NCBI GenBank assembly: GCA_026413225.1
Contig: CM048591.1
Coordinates: forward strand, 4,355,001 to 4,419,000
Reading direction: 5' to 3'
DNA length: 64,000 nucleotides
From: Otis tarda
Taxonomy: Eukaryota; Chordata; Aves; Otidiformes; Otididae
Numbering within the stretch: position 1 is the first letter of the stretch; each line of letters opens with the position of its first letter. A program made the translations under genes and the position numbers. Shown in pieces: positions 10,656 to 22,570 of the stretch. The notes under the pieces are model-generated. The model was not told the origin of the DNA, ran no database searches, and worked only from the letters and a program-made list of their open reading frames with translations.

Positions 10656-12060
10656 TAAAAATGACCAAAAAAAAAAAAAAAAGGAAAGAAAAAAAAAATT
10701 TCCAGAGTAAAACCAATGTCATGGCATTTTACTGAATCACATTTTGTGCTGTAGCTGAAGTAAACAAAAAAAAAAATATTCCCAAATATCTAGCTATGAC
10801 AGCAATGACTCACAAACAGGATTTTAAGGTACTCTCGGTGTCTAAATATTAAATATTTATTTTAGTTCTATAAAATTTTACATTCATTGTACTGCTTGTT
10901 TCCTTTACCAGTCCTCAAGGGACTGAGATGTTTCTGTATTTGCTTTTTTCCATAATACCCCTATTAAACAATACATCTCCCCGGTTTCCTGTAGATTTTC
11001 AATGAATCATATTAGTATCAGTGCAGAAACTCCAGCTGAGTCTTGCTGACGTCAGTCAGAAAAAGGATGGAAAAAAATATTTCAAATCCCAGAATTCTTA
11101 AAAATACTGTAGTTAGCAAGACTGTCCTTAGTCAGGTCATTCATGTTGAATTGCAACTTCCTTTCTGCATTTGCATGTTGATTGTCAGTGCTTTCTTATC
11201 TGTCTGTATAGCATCATGCATATTGCCAGCATGACACAAATAAACGAGCTAATGAATAAATAATAGCCATCAACATAAACAAACATAGAAGTGACTGGAC
11301 TCCTCATTGTTCTGACTCAATGAGATGCCAAAAGTAATCAAGCAGCATGAATTATAAAATACAAGTTCGACTCTAGAAAGTCATTGTTTGAGTATCTTAA
11401 GAAACCTGCAGTGTGAATAAGGTAATGTGCTGGCTATAAAACATTTAGACAGTTTTGTTTTGCTTTGCTTTCAGCAAATGCCTAGCTTTGCTCTCACTGA
11501 AGTCAACAATAAGCCTCCTGGTGCAGAATGGCTTCTGAAATCTTACAAAACGGTTTTTACAAAATAAAATGTTTGCAATTTTTTTTTTTTTTTTAATACC
11601 TAAAGAAATTATCCTCTGTAAGGGGTTGGTGTGTCATAGAAAACCAGTTTAACCCAGTTTGCCAAAGACCTGAGGACTTAAGAAACCTGGACTTGTCAAC
11701 CGAGACTTTCTGCATGCTGTTAAATGCATAATGAAATATTGAAATAACTGGTTTTAGTAGATGCATTACTTCTTCTCTAGGTGCTTTTAAGAATGTCCAA
11801 CCCTCTCAAATCTTTATATCACCTCTTTCTTTTGTCCCTTTCATATATATACAGAGAAGTCCTATTTCCATTTGCGATGCTTACCACAAAACAGCTTTAA
11901 TTCAGTGATACTGGTACTTCTCACAGTTTCTTTCTGTTCCTCCTATCTTTAATGATCCATTGGCCATATATTTACATGCAAGAAGAAACCCCATTGAGAA
12001 TGGCAATGGCTGTGGAAGAATTTTCCAGCACCCAGCACAAAGGAACCATGATGTCCAGAT

Positions 12061-12175
12061 TGAAAAAAAGAAAAACAAAACCAAAAACAAAACGACCCCA
12101 TTAAACAAAAAAAAAAAAAACTAAACCAAAAACAAACCCCCAAAAACCCACACAAACCCCAAACACAATAGCACT
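12061..12175. repeat. A/C-rich low-complexity tract
   Basis: Runs of A broken by C, including 14 A at 12107-12120 and CCCCCAAAAACCC afterwards. The opposite strand gives a frame very rich in Phe, Trp and Cys, which is an effect of composition. Confidence 0.9.
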
Positions 12176-13924
12176 GCATGAGTAATAACATCACCTGTAA
12201 AGTGGAGGGTACCTTGCAACTCCTCTTCCCCACTGGACACCAAATTGTGTTTTATTAGACACAGAAAGCTCCAGTAAAGAAAACCCAAAAGATCACAAGT
12301 GGCCATGTTGCACCCATTCTGTAGGGCCATATGACAATTTACAATACATGTATACTGAGATAATACCGTGGAGTACTTTTCTTTAGTAGAATGCATATCT
12401 GTTGTTAAGTAACTGATGACAAAGGCTGGTACATTATTAAAGACTGGGCTGAGTTCAGAATTTAATATTCCCCTCGCATTTCAAGCAATTTTCAATGTCC
12501 ACAACTGTCATCTAACATTGTTTCTGAGTTGCAATTCAGTGGGAGAAAAATAGCTATCCATGTAGGGCTTCCCAGTGACACATCTGTTATGTTATTTATC
12601 TTAAGTGCGAAGACAGGAACAAACCAACTTCCAGACTCGTAATTCAGAACTGAACATAATAGAAATTAAAGGGAGAAAAGAAAGGGAGAGCATATTTGTG
12701 TGAATGTAGGTTAATGGAGTATGATCTGAAAATGCTTTTGCCAGAATTACTCTGCCTGGTTCCTTCCAACTGTACTTATCATGATGCAAATCAGGAGAAG
12801 CTTCATTAAGTGAATTGACTCAGTTGGCCCAAACTGCTGTAAAACAGGTCTGAATGGGGCACAATATCACTGCAAGGGGTCTCTCCCGCGAAGCCTTTCC
12901 ATCATTAAAATGATGGGACAAACTCTTAAGCCTTTCAGACCTGAAATGCCTTTCTCCTCTGAGGCAGCTGCACACTGCATTTTTTTTAAGCATTCCCCCT
13001 TCACACTTCAGTATTTTGGGGCTTGCCTCACTCGCCCCTCACCAGGACTTGCCACACGCAATTTCATGGAACTTCCAAACATTTCCTGTGAAGCAAAAAA
13101 CCCAAACTTTCTGAACTCTACTTTGCTTCAGGGCATCTAATCTTGAAAGTTATGTGTGCTGTTAAAAGTTGGCTTTCAAATCATGGAATTAGGCCTTCAG
13201 GGACACTTTTTTTTTTCCCCCTCTTCTTAAGAAGGTTCAGAGCTGAAGAGCCTCAAGCCAAAAGAAATAGTTGTACAGGCAAGTTTTCTACACCGAATCT
13301 CAGAGAACAAGAGGCACGCTGGGGTTCTTGCTGGAGGCTATCTAGCCCTCCCGCATTCGCGTGCCTCCCACAACACTCCCTGTTAGCCGATATGAAAATG
13401 AGTACATGAACTCCTGGGTGAACTTTTTAAATTGGCCCTGCTTCTTCCTCTCACCTTGGCTGTTTCAGACGTGTTCCTCATGTTCGAGGATGACTTTCCA
13501 ACTATTTTTCACCCTTCTGAAATGAAATTACATAAATACATGAAAATGAGTCAGCTGGAAAGGCGCAAAACCTCCCCAGTAAAAACAGCAACCAGAATTT
13601 GATGATCCCAGAGCACTAGTTATCACTGCTTCTGTGCTGCAAGTATGCTTTTCATCTAACTGGGATTTAGCAATGGCCTTTTGCATAATTTATCGATATT
13701 TATGGGAACAAGGTGGTCACCAGTCAGTGAAGTTCCTGAAGAGCATTCTTCTCAGCAACAAGAACATTCCCTTTATTAACAATGGCTTTACTGTACATAG
13801 TCCAACAGCACTGCTTTTTTTCCTTACTGATAACTATTTAGAAAATAGTTTTTACCCCCAAATTAACAATCACTATTTTTCTTTGTTATACTGTTATATG
13901 TGATGGAGATAGGGTCTGCATCTG

Positions 13925-13966
13925 TTTTGTGTTAGAAGACACTATTTTGTGTCATAGAAGATACTA
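13925..13966 (+). repeat. Tandem duplication of about 20-22 bp
   Basis: TTTTGTGTTAGAAGACACTA is followed directly by a 22-bp variant that begins TTTTGTGTCATAGAAG. The second unit has a 2-bp insertion. Confidence 0.85.
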
Positions 13967-14289
13967 CCTGTATTATAAAATATGCTTTTTCCTACATTTT
14001 AGGGCCAAAAAGGATCACAATTCTTCTCTAGCCTGAGGTCCTGCATAAAATAAAAACAAAAAAAAACCAAACTTTGAAATTTTCATTTTGAGCCCTGAAA
14101 TCATGGAATTAAATCAGGGAAGATGAATTAATTCTGCCAGATTTCATGTTAAAAAAGGCTTCGCAAAGATGTATAAACAAAGAGAAATACCTAAATTAAT
14201 ACTTAAATTAAGTATTTCACACACCAGACAGGCTGTTAGGTAGAAAACTTCTACTTTGACATCATTAGTACAATTGCTATAAATAAATT

Positions 14290-15450
14290 AGCAACAAAAG
14301 GAAGGATAAGGAAAATCTCCATCCTTCATTAAGAAAAACATTGTGACAAAGGATGAGGAAAGGGCTGAGGTACTTGACAGCTTCTTTACCTCAGTCTTTA
14401 ATAGTAAGACCAGTCATTCTCTAAGTACTCAGCCCATGAGCTGGAAGACAGGGATGGAAAGAAGAATGAAGCCCCTGTAATCCAAGGGGAAATGGTTAGC
14501 CACCTGCTACAGGGCTTAGACACACACATCTATGGGATCAGATGGGATTCACCCGAAGGTACTGAGGGAGCTGGTGGAAGTGCTCACCAAACCAGTTTCC
14601 CTCATTTATCAGCAGTACTGGCTAACTGGAGAGGTCCCAGCTGACTGGAGGTTAGGACTTTGATATCCATATACAAGAAGGTCCAGAAGGAGGATCTGAG
14701 GATCTGACAGGCCTGTTAATCCGGCCTTGACACCAGGGAAGGTTATGGAGCAGATCATCTTGAGTGCCATCATAGAACATAAAAAGGACAACCACATGAT
14801 CAGATCCAGTTAGCATAGGTTTGTGAAAGGCAGGATCTACCTGACTAACCTGATCTCCTTCACCCTCCACAGGGTGATTCGCTTAGTGCTTAGTGGATTG
14901 GATGTTGTCTACCTAGACTTTAGTAAAGCCTTTGATACCATTTTCCACAGTGTTCTTCAGAAGAAACTGGCTGCTCATGGCTTGGATGGGTTTACTCTTT
15001 GCTGGGTAAAAAACTGGCTGGATGGCCAGACCCAAAGAGTGGTAGCAAATGGAGTTAAATCCAGTTGGCAGCTGGTCACAAATGGTGTTCCTTAGGGCTC
15101 AGTGTTGGGGCCAATTCTGTTTAGTATCTTTAGACATTATCAGGACGAGGGGATCGAGTGCACCTTCAGTAAGTTTGTAGATGACACCAAGTTGAGAGGG
15201 AGTGTTGGTCTTCTTGAGGGCAGGAAGGCTTGACAGAGGGATCTAGACAGGGTGGATTGATGGGCCAAGGCCAATTGTATGAAGTTCAACAAGGCTCAAT
15301 GCCGGGTCCTGGACTTGGGTCACAACAACCCTAAGCAACACTACAGGCTTGGGCAAGAGTGGCTGGAAAGTTGCCTGGTGGAAAATAACCTGGGGACGTT
15401 GGTTAATAGTTGGCTGACTATAAGCCAGCAGGGTGCCCAGGTGGCAGAGA
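14290..15450 (+). mobile_element. CR1 retrotransposon ORF2 fragment (RT region)
   Basis: An internal piece of a CR1 LINE on the plus strand, truncated at both ends and without a 3' tail. It starts around GTGACAAAGGATGAGG and runs through the reverse transcriptase region. Similarity to CR1 fades near 15450, after AGCCAGCAGGGTGCCCAG. Several short deletions and stops interrupt it. The coding content is described under the pseudogene entry. Confidence 0.93.
14535..15450 (+). pseudogene. CR1 ORF2 reverse transcriptase fragment
   Basis: In CR1 this domain copies the element's RNA at the nicked target. Visible pieces are DGIHP at 14541-14555 and the motif A region DVVYLDFSKAFDT at 14901-14939, with its catalytic Asp in YLD. 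HGLD...WVKNWLDG and GVKSSWQ also survive. The normal PQG motif has become P-stop-G, with TAG at 15093-15095. The catalytic pair survives as FVDD at 15174-15185, and CRVLDLGHNNP follows. Frame is lost near 14660-14820, and the normal coding between ISFTLHR and DVVYLD is shortened. It is certainly inactive. The endonuclease, the 3' UTR and the tail are absent. Confidence 0.92.
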
Positions 15451-16611
15451 TCATAGCCAGCTCATGTGTCCTTGAACTGGAGACTGGAAGGCAAGTGCAC
15501 ATGTCAGGGTGAGAGGTGTCACTTCATGTTTCCCATCCCAATATCCCACAGGAACAGGAGGAGATAAACTTTTTTTTTTTTACAGTGAGGAGTCCTGGCA
15601 CCACACAGATACATTTCTTGCCCCAAAATCACCAGCCAGCAGCAGAACAACAGGGAAAATGCAATTCTCCACCTTCCAGGGTCATGCTGTTTGTGCGGTG
15701 GTCTGTCCTGCACAAGTGAGCAGAAGTACAAATATGCCATTTTCTCCCGAATACTGATCTCTGTGTTTAGCTTACCCACACACAAGGTTTGTCAAACGCA
15801 CTTAACGGGTATTAACTTGTAGTTCCTTACAACTCTCCAGTCAGATCGCTGAGCAATTATACACATACTTGCTGTTTTCACAAACTCAGACGGAGACTCC
15901 AAGGACTAAATTAACCTAAGGTGCCAAAATTTGTTCTATCACAACTAATTATCCAATGAAAACTCTCAGTTCAGCAATATATCTGAAAATAGAGTGCTCA
16001 GAAAGCCAACCTAGCATTTCAGTCTATTTACAATATAAACTTTCACTATAGCCAACGTTTTTAAGAGGTTTTTATAGTATATAACATGAAGTTTTGGTCT
16101 TTAATTACACCTTTTATCTTTGCTGGGCTTGTTCCTGAGAACAAGTTACACTCTTGCCTTTTACAGGATAAACAGCTTCCAGGAATGCATCGGGCTCCCG
16201 CAGGGGTCAGAGAGTGCATTTATTGAACACCGCTCTATTTCAGCCTAAATCCTGACTGATCTGCTTTTGCTTAGTGGAAGTGTAATTAATATAGCTAATT
16301 AACAAATGACCACCCAAAAATTTTGATTGGTGGTATTTTTTTTTGTTGGGTTTTTTTTTTTTTTTCAGAGTAAGAGCATTTACACAAGTCTTCACTTTTT
16401 TTCGTGTGGCTCCTCTTCCAAGCAGAAGGGTCAGCTGTTTGTAGGGATGTTAAATCCCTATATGTTAATATGAGCATGTGTTAAAGAATGTTAAATATAT
16501 GTTAATACAGGGATTATGTTAAATCTAAAAATTGCATTGATGTTGTCATTTATGTTGTCTGGTGGATGGCTCACAGTACTACAGCATTTTTCTTTTTTGT
16601 TTCACTTTCAG

Positions 16612-16856
16612 ATCATATCCAGGGGTCAAGATGGCACTTTGACTTCTCTTACAAACTCACAGGAGGTCCTCAAAAACAATGTATTTTCTCTACTGTCCTG
16701 CAGTACGACAGGAAGACACTGGAGATGCTTGTTTCACAATGTCATGCCGTGTTCCCAAATCCTGGAAACACTGTGGAAGAACAACCCTACTGTTTTCTGG
16801 ATACCCTTGAAACATGTCTTGATGTGCTGGATAATGGGAGAATGACCCCTTGTTGA
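16612..16856 (+). other. Weak candidate terminal exon
   Basis: A pyrimidine tract (TTTTTCTTTTTTGTTTCAC) ends in TTTCAG at 16606-16611, a good acceptor form. The following frame stays open for about 80 codons, begins DHIQGSRWHFDFSYKL and stops at TGA 16854-16856. An AATAAA lies at 17503-17508. I do not recognise the peptide. In AT-rich DNA such coincidences are common, so this is listed only as a testable candidate. Confidence 0.18.
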
Positions 16857-17639
16857 AATTATAGATCTCTCCTGTAAGAACGGAACTCTTTTATTCACCA
16901 GATATCCCCAAATCATCCTTAACAGAAGAGAAACATTAAAGGAAAAACGGATATTTGCTACCATACATTTTTGATATTTGATTCAGAAACAGATGCCCCA
17001 GGTGACAATTGTCCACAGCTTTGCTCCCACTATCTCAGCCTCCATTCTCAAGAAAAATGTATACAATTTCCCTTATAGAAGAGGATCCTGATACACCCCC
17101 GTAAAAACCTAATCTGTCCTTGGGATTCAAATTCAAAACTCTTCTCATTCAGAAGAATTTCTCAGGACTTCAGAAATTAAAATGACTCTTGAGTATGTCA
17201 AATTAAAGGTGTTTCCTTGCCCACAACATAATTGTTGGAAATTTATTCACCCGTTGGAAGGAAATAAGGTTTTTCTTGTCAGAGAAAGGTTCAACCATTT
17301 GTACATAATTGTGTTTTCCCAAAATCTCTATTTCATATACACTGATAGCTGACCTGTATTCATACATGCAAGTGAGACTTCATGCATGCGGTTTGTTCTT
17401 AATTCTTGGAAAAGGTTGTTGGATGCAACTATAGCTGGATGAGGATTTGACAGCTTTCTGGAGTGCTACCACTTCACCGTATTTTGACCAACATCTGCCT
17501 GTAATAAAGTTATTGTGCAACACTGGAGAGTTAGTGATTGGTCACCAAAGGCATATGGACCACATCAGTTCCCACATTAAATAGGATTAGATTTTAAATG
17601 GTGCATGGTTACTGCATCAATTTTCTGGAATGTGCTAAA

Positions 17640-17895
17640 TTTTATAGGAGAAGAAGAGAAAAGGAGTTTTCTATAAAAGTTTAAAGGAGATGTGAAGAAG
17701 TAGTAAGAGTTTCTTACTGAGAGGTGGCATATGATAAAGAGAAGGAAGGTAGAATTGAGGAGAACATTACTGACGTTACTGCGTAAGAAGCTGTGGACTG
17801 CAGCTGAAGGACTTTGGACTATGACTATGAAAAAGAAGAAAACAAAAAAGAGAAAGTATGTTGGAGGAAATAAAAGAAGAAATATAAGACATTAA
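17640..17895 (+). repeat. Purine-rich tract
   Basis: The plus strand is dominated by A and G over about 250 bp, for example GGAGAAGAAGAGAAAAGGAG and GAAAAAGAAGAAAAC. There is no simple repeat unit. Confidence 0.65.
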
Positions 17896-19923
17896 AAGAT
17901 ATGTCACAAAAGTTGGTAGTTGAATTGACTGGCTTAACAACAGTGAAGGCAAAAACTGGCTAAACCATGAGGAGTAGGAGACCAGACTTACTAATGCAAC
18001 GATTCTGTAGTTCCTTGGACTACACAAAGCCACAAGAGTCCTGGAAGTGTATGGGAAATGGTGTGTGCAACCGCACTGAACAGTAAAACGCATTGAATTT
18101 ATCTCATGCAGCTGCACAAGTTGCCTGTGATTAGCGTATTTGAATTTGAATTGCTGGGGGTAACTGAACTCATGAATGATGTGTATGTTTGTTTAAACGA
18201 GTTTTTAATTCCAAGGAGAGTCTTCTCCACATAGCTATCTGAACTGTTGTTATTGATACTTTGTGTAGCTACTTTTATTCTCAGAAATTGTTTGCAAGGT
18301 AGTATTGATTTCTGAAAATTGGCTTATTAAGAAAGACTCACTCATAAGCTTTTGCAAACAGTTTCTGGACTATGGGGTATTCATAAATGGCACCTGCTCA
18401 CCATGAAACATACATTATGCGTTATGTTTTACTTCACTCATATGATATTGCTCCTGTCCATGGACTGGTCAGTTAAAATGCAGCCAGTGACTGAATCACT
18501 AAAGTATAACGGCCAATCTTGAATCATAAATGACATAAATATTCAGAAAAGTTTCATTTGGGGAATACAGGGACCTGAAAACAGATTCAGAAGCAGACTA
18601 TGGTCATTCATATACTTATGAATAACCTTACAAGACCTCAGAGGAGCAGAGAAATAAATCCACATATTAATTTGTGCCTAACCTCATTTTATTATTCCAA
18701 GGTCTCTAATCTAACCCATAGGGAGAACAGAATTTACATGAAAGAATCATTAGAAAAAATGCATGAACAGCCTTTGAAACAGAGGTGAACACACAGATCT
18801 ACCTCCTTTGCAAGGCAAGCATCCAACCATGCTAGATTTGAGACCTCTACAGTCAGTTGATGTCTCTTTCAGACTCAAAAACATCTTGGATTATTTTCTC
18901 ATCAGCTTCACAGTTTCTACAAAAGTGTTAAATCTACTGTAGCGTAATCTGGTGTCTGTCGAGCTCCCTGTAGGGGTCATGAGGTCTATTTTGAATCTGT
19001 TCAGCTAAAAGTGAACTCAACTCTAGGCTTCGCATGGACCCACAGGCTCCAACAAGTAGGACTGCCAGCTTCATTTATAAGGGATGTGCAACATCAGCAG
19101 GTTTTCCTCCTTTACCCAGCTTTTAAAGACTAGCTACGGAAAGAAAAGACTCAGGCATGAGAAATCATGACTGTACTTTAGAACACCTGCAGAAAGAGAA
19201 AATGAGATCCAGGCAAGATTTACTTTTTTTCCTAAAAAGAATCATTGATGGAGTTCAGGCTTATCCAGTACCAGCTGGAAGTTCAGATAACTTTCTCAGA
19301 GCTGAAATTTTTACTCTGTTCTGAGGAAAGGCACAACTTGGTATAATCAAGCAGGTTCTATCAAAACAAAGTGATGCCATCAAGCATTCAGCAGAGTGCA
19401 AATTATGTCTTTATCTAGATGCTTATGAGAAATGGTGGTACATGGAAGTAGATCTTTAAAAACCAGTTTTACCAAGGGGAAGAAATCCATAACGTGCAGT
19501 CATCTCTTTTGTTGTTTCCAGAGCTTTTCTTTGTGTCAGCAGAGGCAGTTGAGGGTTAAATGGTAACTTTCGTATGAAACTGTGAAATATAAAAAAACGC
19601 CACTCATGACAATCAAACTTCCCAAGGGTTGTGATGATAAGATTATGATAAGGATGTCTAGAAAATAAATATTCTAAACTAACAAGATTAAATAGGGTGA
19701 GATCATCCATTGACAAATTTATCGCGTGACCAAGAACAATGTAATGGGATTAAAGACGAGGATTTTTGATCATAATAAGATGTGGGCTGATGCCTGAGAG
19801 AAACTTCAGTGATCGCAACAACAGCAGCGAGTACCATGCGTAAAGAAAACATAATAGTGCTTAATTGGCAAAATGCCTTCTCGTGAAGGGAAGCCTTTGC
19901 TCTCATTTTATGGGAAAGCTCTG

Positions 19924-19971
19924 CAGAATTTACACAATTCAGAATTTACACAATACAGAATTTACAGACAA
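19924..19971 (+). repeat. Three tandem 16-bp units
   Basis: CAGAATTTACACAATT, CAGAATTTACACAATA and CAGAATTTACAGACAA lie end to end. The first two differ at one base; the third diverges only at its end. Confidence 0.92.
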
Positions 19972-20643
19972 CTGTAATCTTCCTTTCATTATTATTTCTA
20001 CTTTCTAACTGGTCCCTCTGATTGCAATAGAAACACTGTATCTATGGCAAAGCTTTTTATATAACTAAAGCATCCTCCCAAGTAATCTTATTTGCTACTG
20101 GTTATGATATGCAGCACATTGAACAAGGATGCAGATCTTTGTTATGTGCTGCCTTTGGCCATAGGGATGGTATTTCCTGTGGAAGGTTTCACATTAGCAC
20201 GTCATGTGCTTTGTCCTCTCACTCTGCAAGCTTAGTTTGGAAACTGTGAGGCTTAGGTCTTATGAGGACTTTGGACAGCCTCTTTTACCATAGCTTACTG
20301 AGACTAACACACACTTCATCACCTGGGGACATTTCCAGGAGGAATTCCTTGAGAAAAACCTGAAGGCTTTGTGTTACTGAGAGGGCTGTCGTGATCAGGT
20401 CACTCTAGGTCCTCTTTGTGGTTAGTGAAGAGAAAAAGGGTATTCTGTGCAAATTCCTTTCAACAATATCACAATATTAATTTTGAATTATGTTAGTGCA
20501 GTTTTTTTTTCACAATAAAGTGAAAACAGTTCAAGAAGCCAACTGTATCTATTCAGGTGATAATGAAGGACTGTTCTGCATTATGACTTTGCCTCTTTTT
20601 CTCCAAAATGCTAGGCAGACTTGATCAATGTAGGTATCAATGA

Positions 20644-20775
20644 TTCAAGGCCAGGTTGGATGAGGCTCTGAGCAGCCTGAGCTGGCTGGAGTTGTCCCTG
20701 CTCCTTGCAGGGGAGTTGGACTGGATGGGCTTTAAAGATCCATTCCAACCCAAACCATTCTATCATTCTATGATT
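20644..20775 (+). mobile_element. CR1 retrotransposon 3' end fragment
   Basis: A 5'-truncated CR1 tail of about 130 bp. It has TTCAAGGCCAGGTTGGATGA, GTTGTCCCTGCTCCTTGCAG and GGAGTTGGACTGGATG, and ends CCATTCTATCATTCTATGAT. Confidence 0.95.
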
Positions 20776-22330
20776 TAATGAATGTGATTGCTGCTGTTAG
20801 CAAAACTAGGAGTCCTATTGGAAAAAAAGAAAATATGTTAGATTTCTGATTGCAAAATCTTTTTTGGGTCTCTGTCTGAAATGAGACACTCTCACCAAAG
20901 CTCCTTATTTGATAAGAAAGTAACTCTTTTTGGTTCAGAAAAAGAACAATTGAGCAAAAGTTTATTAACTTACTGTAACTCTAAAATAGTCTTAGAAATA
21001 CTGGCCAGCTGAACTCAGAGAGATCCTGTAATGCAGTTCTTCTGTTTTATTTATGGGGAAAAACAGACATCAAAAAATGACATTGTGAGCACTGTGAAAT
21101 AATTGGTAATAATCATGAAAAAGTTCTTTTATGGGGGCTCATCAGTTAGAAGGCCATAGATATAAAAAAATATAATAAAGTGCTCTCCAAAAGCAATATG
21201 AGAGACTTCCAAAATACACAGTTTTAATGGAATTCATTGAACAAAAAGGTATAGTTACAGGTAGCAGTCAGAGAGTGTGTATAACTACATAGACAATTAA
21301 AGGAAAAAAAAAATCTTGGCAAGTATGTGCTTTGAAGTTTTCCACGTAGCTATGCTTTCATAAAGAGAGGCCACGTACAGACTCTATTGAACCCAAACGG
21401 CTTGTCTGAAACAACTCACATACAGAGAGCTTTCAGGGAGCATATTTGACTGTTTTCAAGATTGTATTTATGTTTGTGTTCAGTACATGTGCTTAAGAAT
21501 CCACATCTTTTTCATTGGCCTTTTTTTTTGACTTAGACCAAACCCAGTTCTTCAAATAATTAACACTTTTACAACTCAAAAATCCTGTAAAGGTACTTGT
21601 TTGCAGCTGAATTTCAGCCTAATCATATCTAAAATAATCTTAATAATAATCCTAAAGTATTTGCCAACTCTATCATCCATTAACTTTTTATGATATGCAA
21701 ACACTTTATGTTTTACTGACATATTCCGAAAACATGTACAGAGGGACTAACTAGGCATGGGGGCAAGGGAGTTATCCTAATTTGTAATTTCCTGTTATTG
21801 TAAATTGTACCTGCTCTGCATCTTTATGGCCTCCTTCCATCTTGAATTGTTACTGTGTTACTTTTCTGTTTAACATATGCACCTTGAATGTTGTAAAAAC
21901 TACCGCAAAGTCAATAAAAATGCAATAACCTCTTGTCAATCAGAAGCAATGGAGCAATCTCTACTGAGCAAACAATTGGAAAGCTGCAGCTAAAATGCAA
22001 TTGCACCCTGTTGCAATTGATTAAAGATACGAATCAGAAAATTAAAAGGTTGGTTTTTTTTTCCAGTTTTAGTTATTACCAGTTGCGTAATTTGTAGAAC
22101 AGGTGCTTTGTTCCTATCTAGAGCCCTGGAAAGAGGCTACCAGTACAAACAGCAATACCATCTTGTGTCACTTACATCAAAATGGACTACCCATGATCAT
22201 CCAAAATGCACAATCATTCAGCAAACGTTGCTGCAATATAAGTCCACTTCTATTCTGTTTGTGTGAATACTTAGGCAAGAACTTGCTTTTTTTTTTTTTT
22301 TTATTAGGAACAAGAAAAGAGTTATACTAA
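20776..22330. other. Unannotated; candidate conserved element at the end
   Basis: No gene is recognised. The part at about 21730-22050 is repeat-free. It carries two TGCAATTG sites 16 bp apart (21996-22003 and 22012-22019) and an AATAAA near 21912, and it could be a conserved non-coding element. A T run of 16 lies at 22287-22302. Confidence 0.35.
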
Positions 22331-22570
22331 AGGTCCATCCAGCTCAGTATTCCGTATCTGACAGCGCCCTACAGCAAAGCCCCGGGGAAGACTATGATAA
22401 CACGGGAAGCATAAAGTCATCCTTCCCCAGTACGATCTCAGTGACGTGGTTCCGGGACCTGTTGACCCAGTGCTGCACGTGCTTGTCTTTAACAGCCTTT
22501 CCTGGGTTTTTCACCTCTGCATTTGCTTAGTCTCTTCTTGAAGCCAGTGTAGGTTACGTGTGCACTTTCA
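22331..22570 (-). mobile_element. Old, diverged CR1-type remnant
   Basis: It begins AGGTCCATCCAGCTCAGTAT and TCTGACAG, and later has TTAGTCTCTTCTTGAAGCC. Both resemble the reverse complement of old sauropsid CR1 3' sequences (GGTCCATCTAGCCCAGTAT-like, and a CTAGTCTCTTTTTGAACCC-like stretch). The spacing fits a minus-strand copy. Divergence is high and the identification is from memory of family features, so confidence is moderate. Confidence 0.5.

Larger units (their letters stand above)
10656..14289. other. Unannotated, with low-complexity patches
   Basis: No gene is recognised. It holds A runs at 10667-10682 and 10764-10775, a T run near 11581-11594, an A/C-rich low-complexity tract at 12061-12175 and a tandem duplication at 13925-13966. 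Around 13209-13228 a pyrimidine tract ends in a possible splice acceptor (CTTCTTAAG), but the downstream frame is unrecognised. Confidence 0.5.
15451..20643. other. Unannotated unique sequence
   Basis: No gene can be supported. It contains poly-T patches at 15570-15581 and 16338-16366, a possible exon at 16612-16856, a purine-rich plus strand at about 17640-17895 and a 16-bp tandem triplet at 19924-19971. Confidence 0.5.

Noticed and set aside
11360-11378. AAGTTCGACTCTAG, similar to a tRNA T-loop
   Set aside because: There is no matching A box, acceptor stem or anticodon arm upstream.
11949-12396. Phe/Trp/Cys-rich minus-strand frames that look like membrane proteins
   Set aside because: They are reads of an A/C-rich low-complexity tract on the opposite strand.
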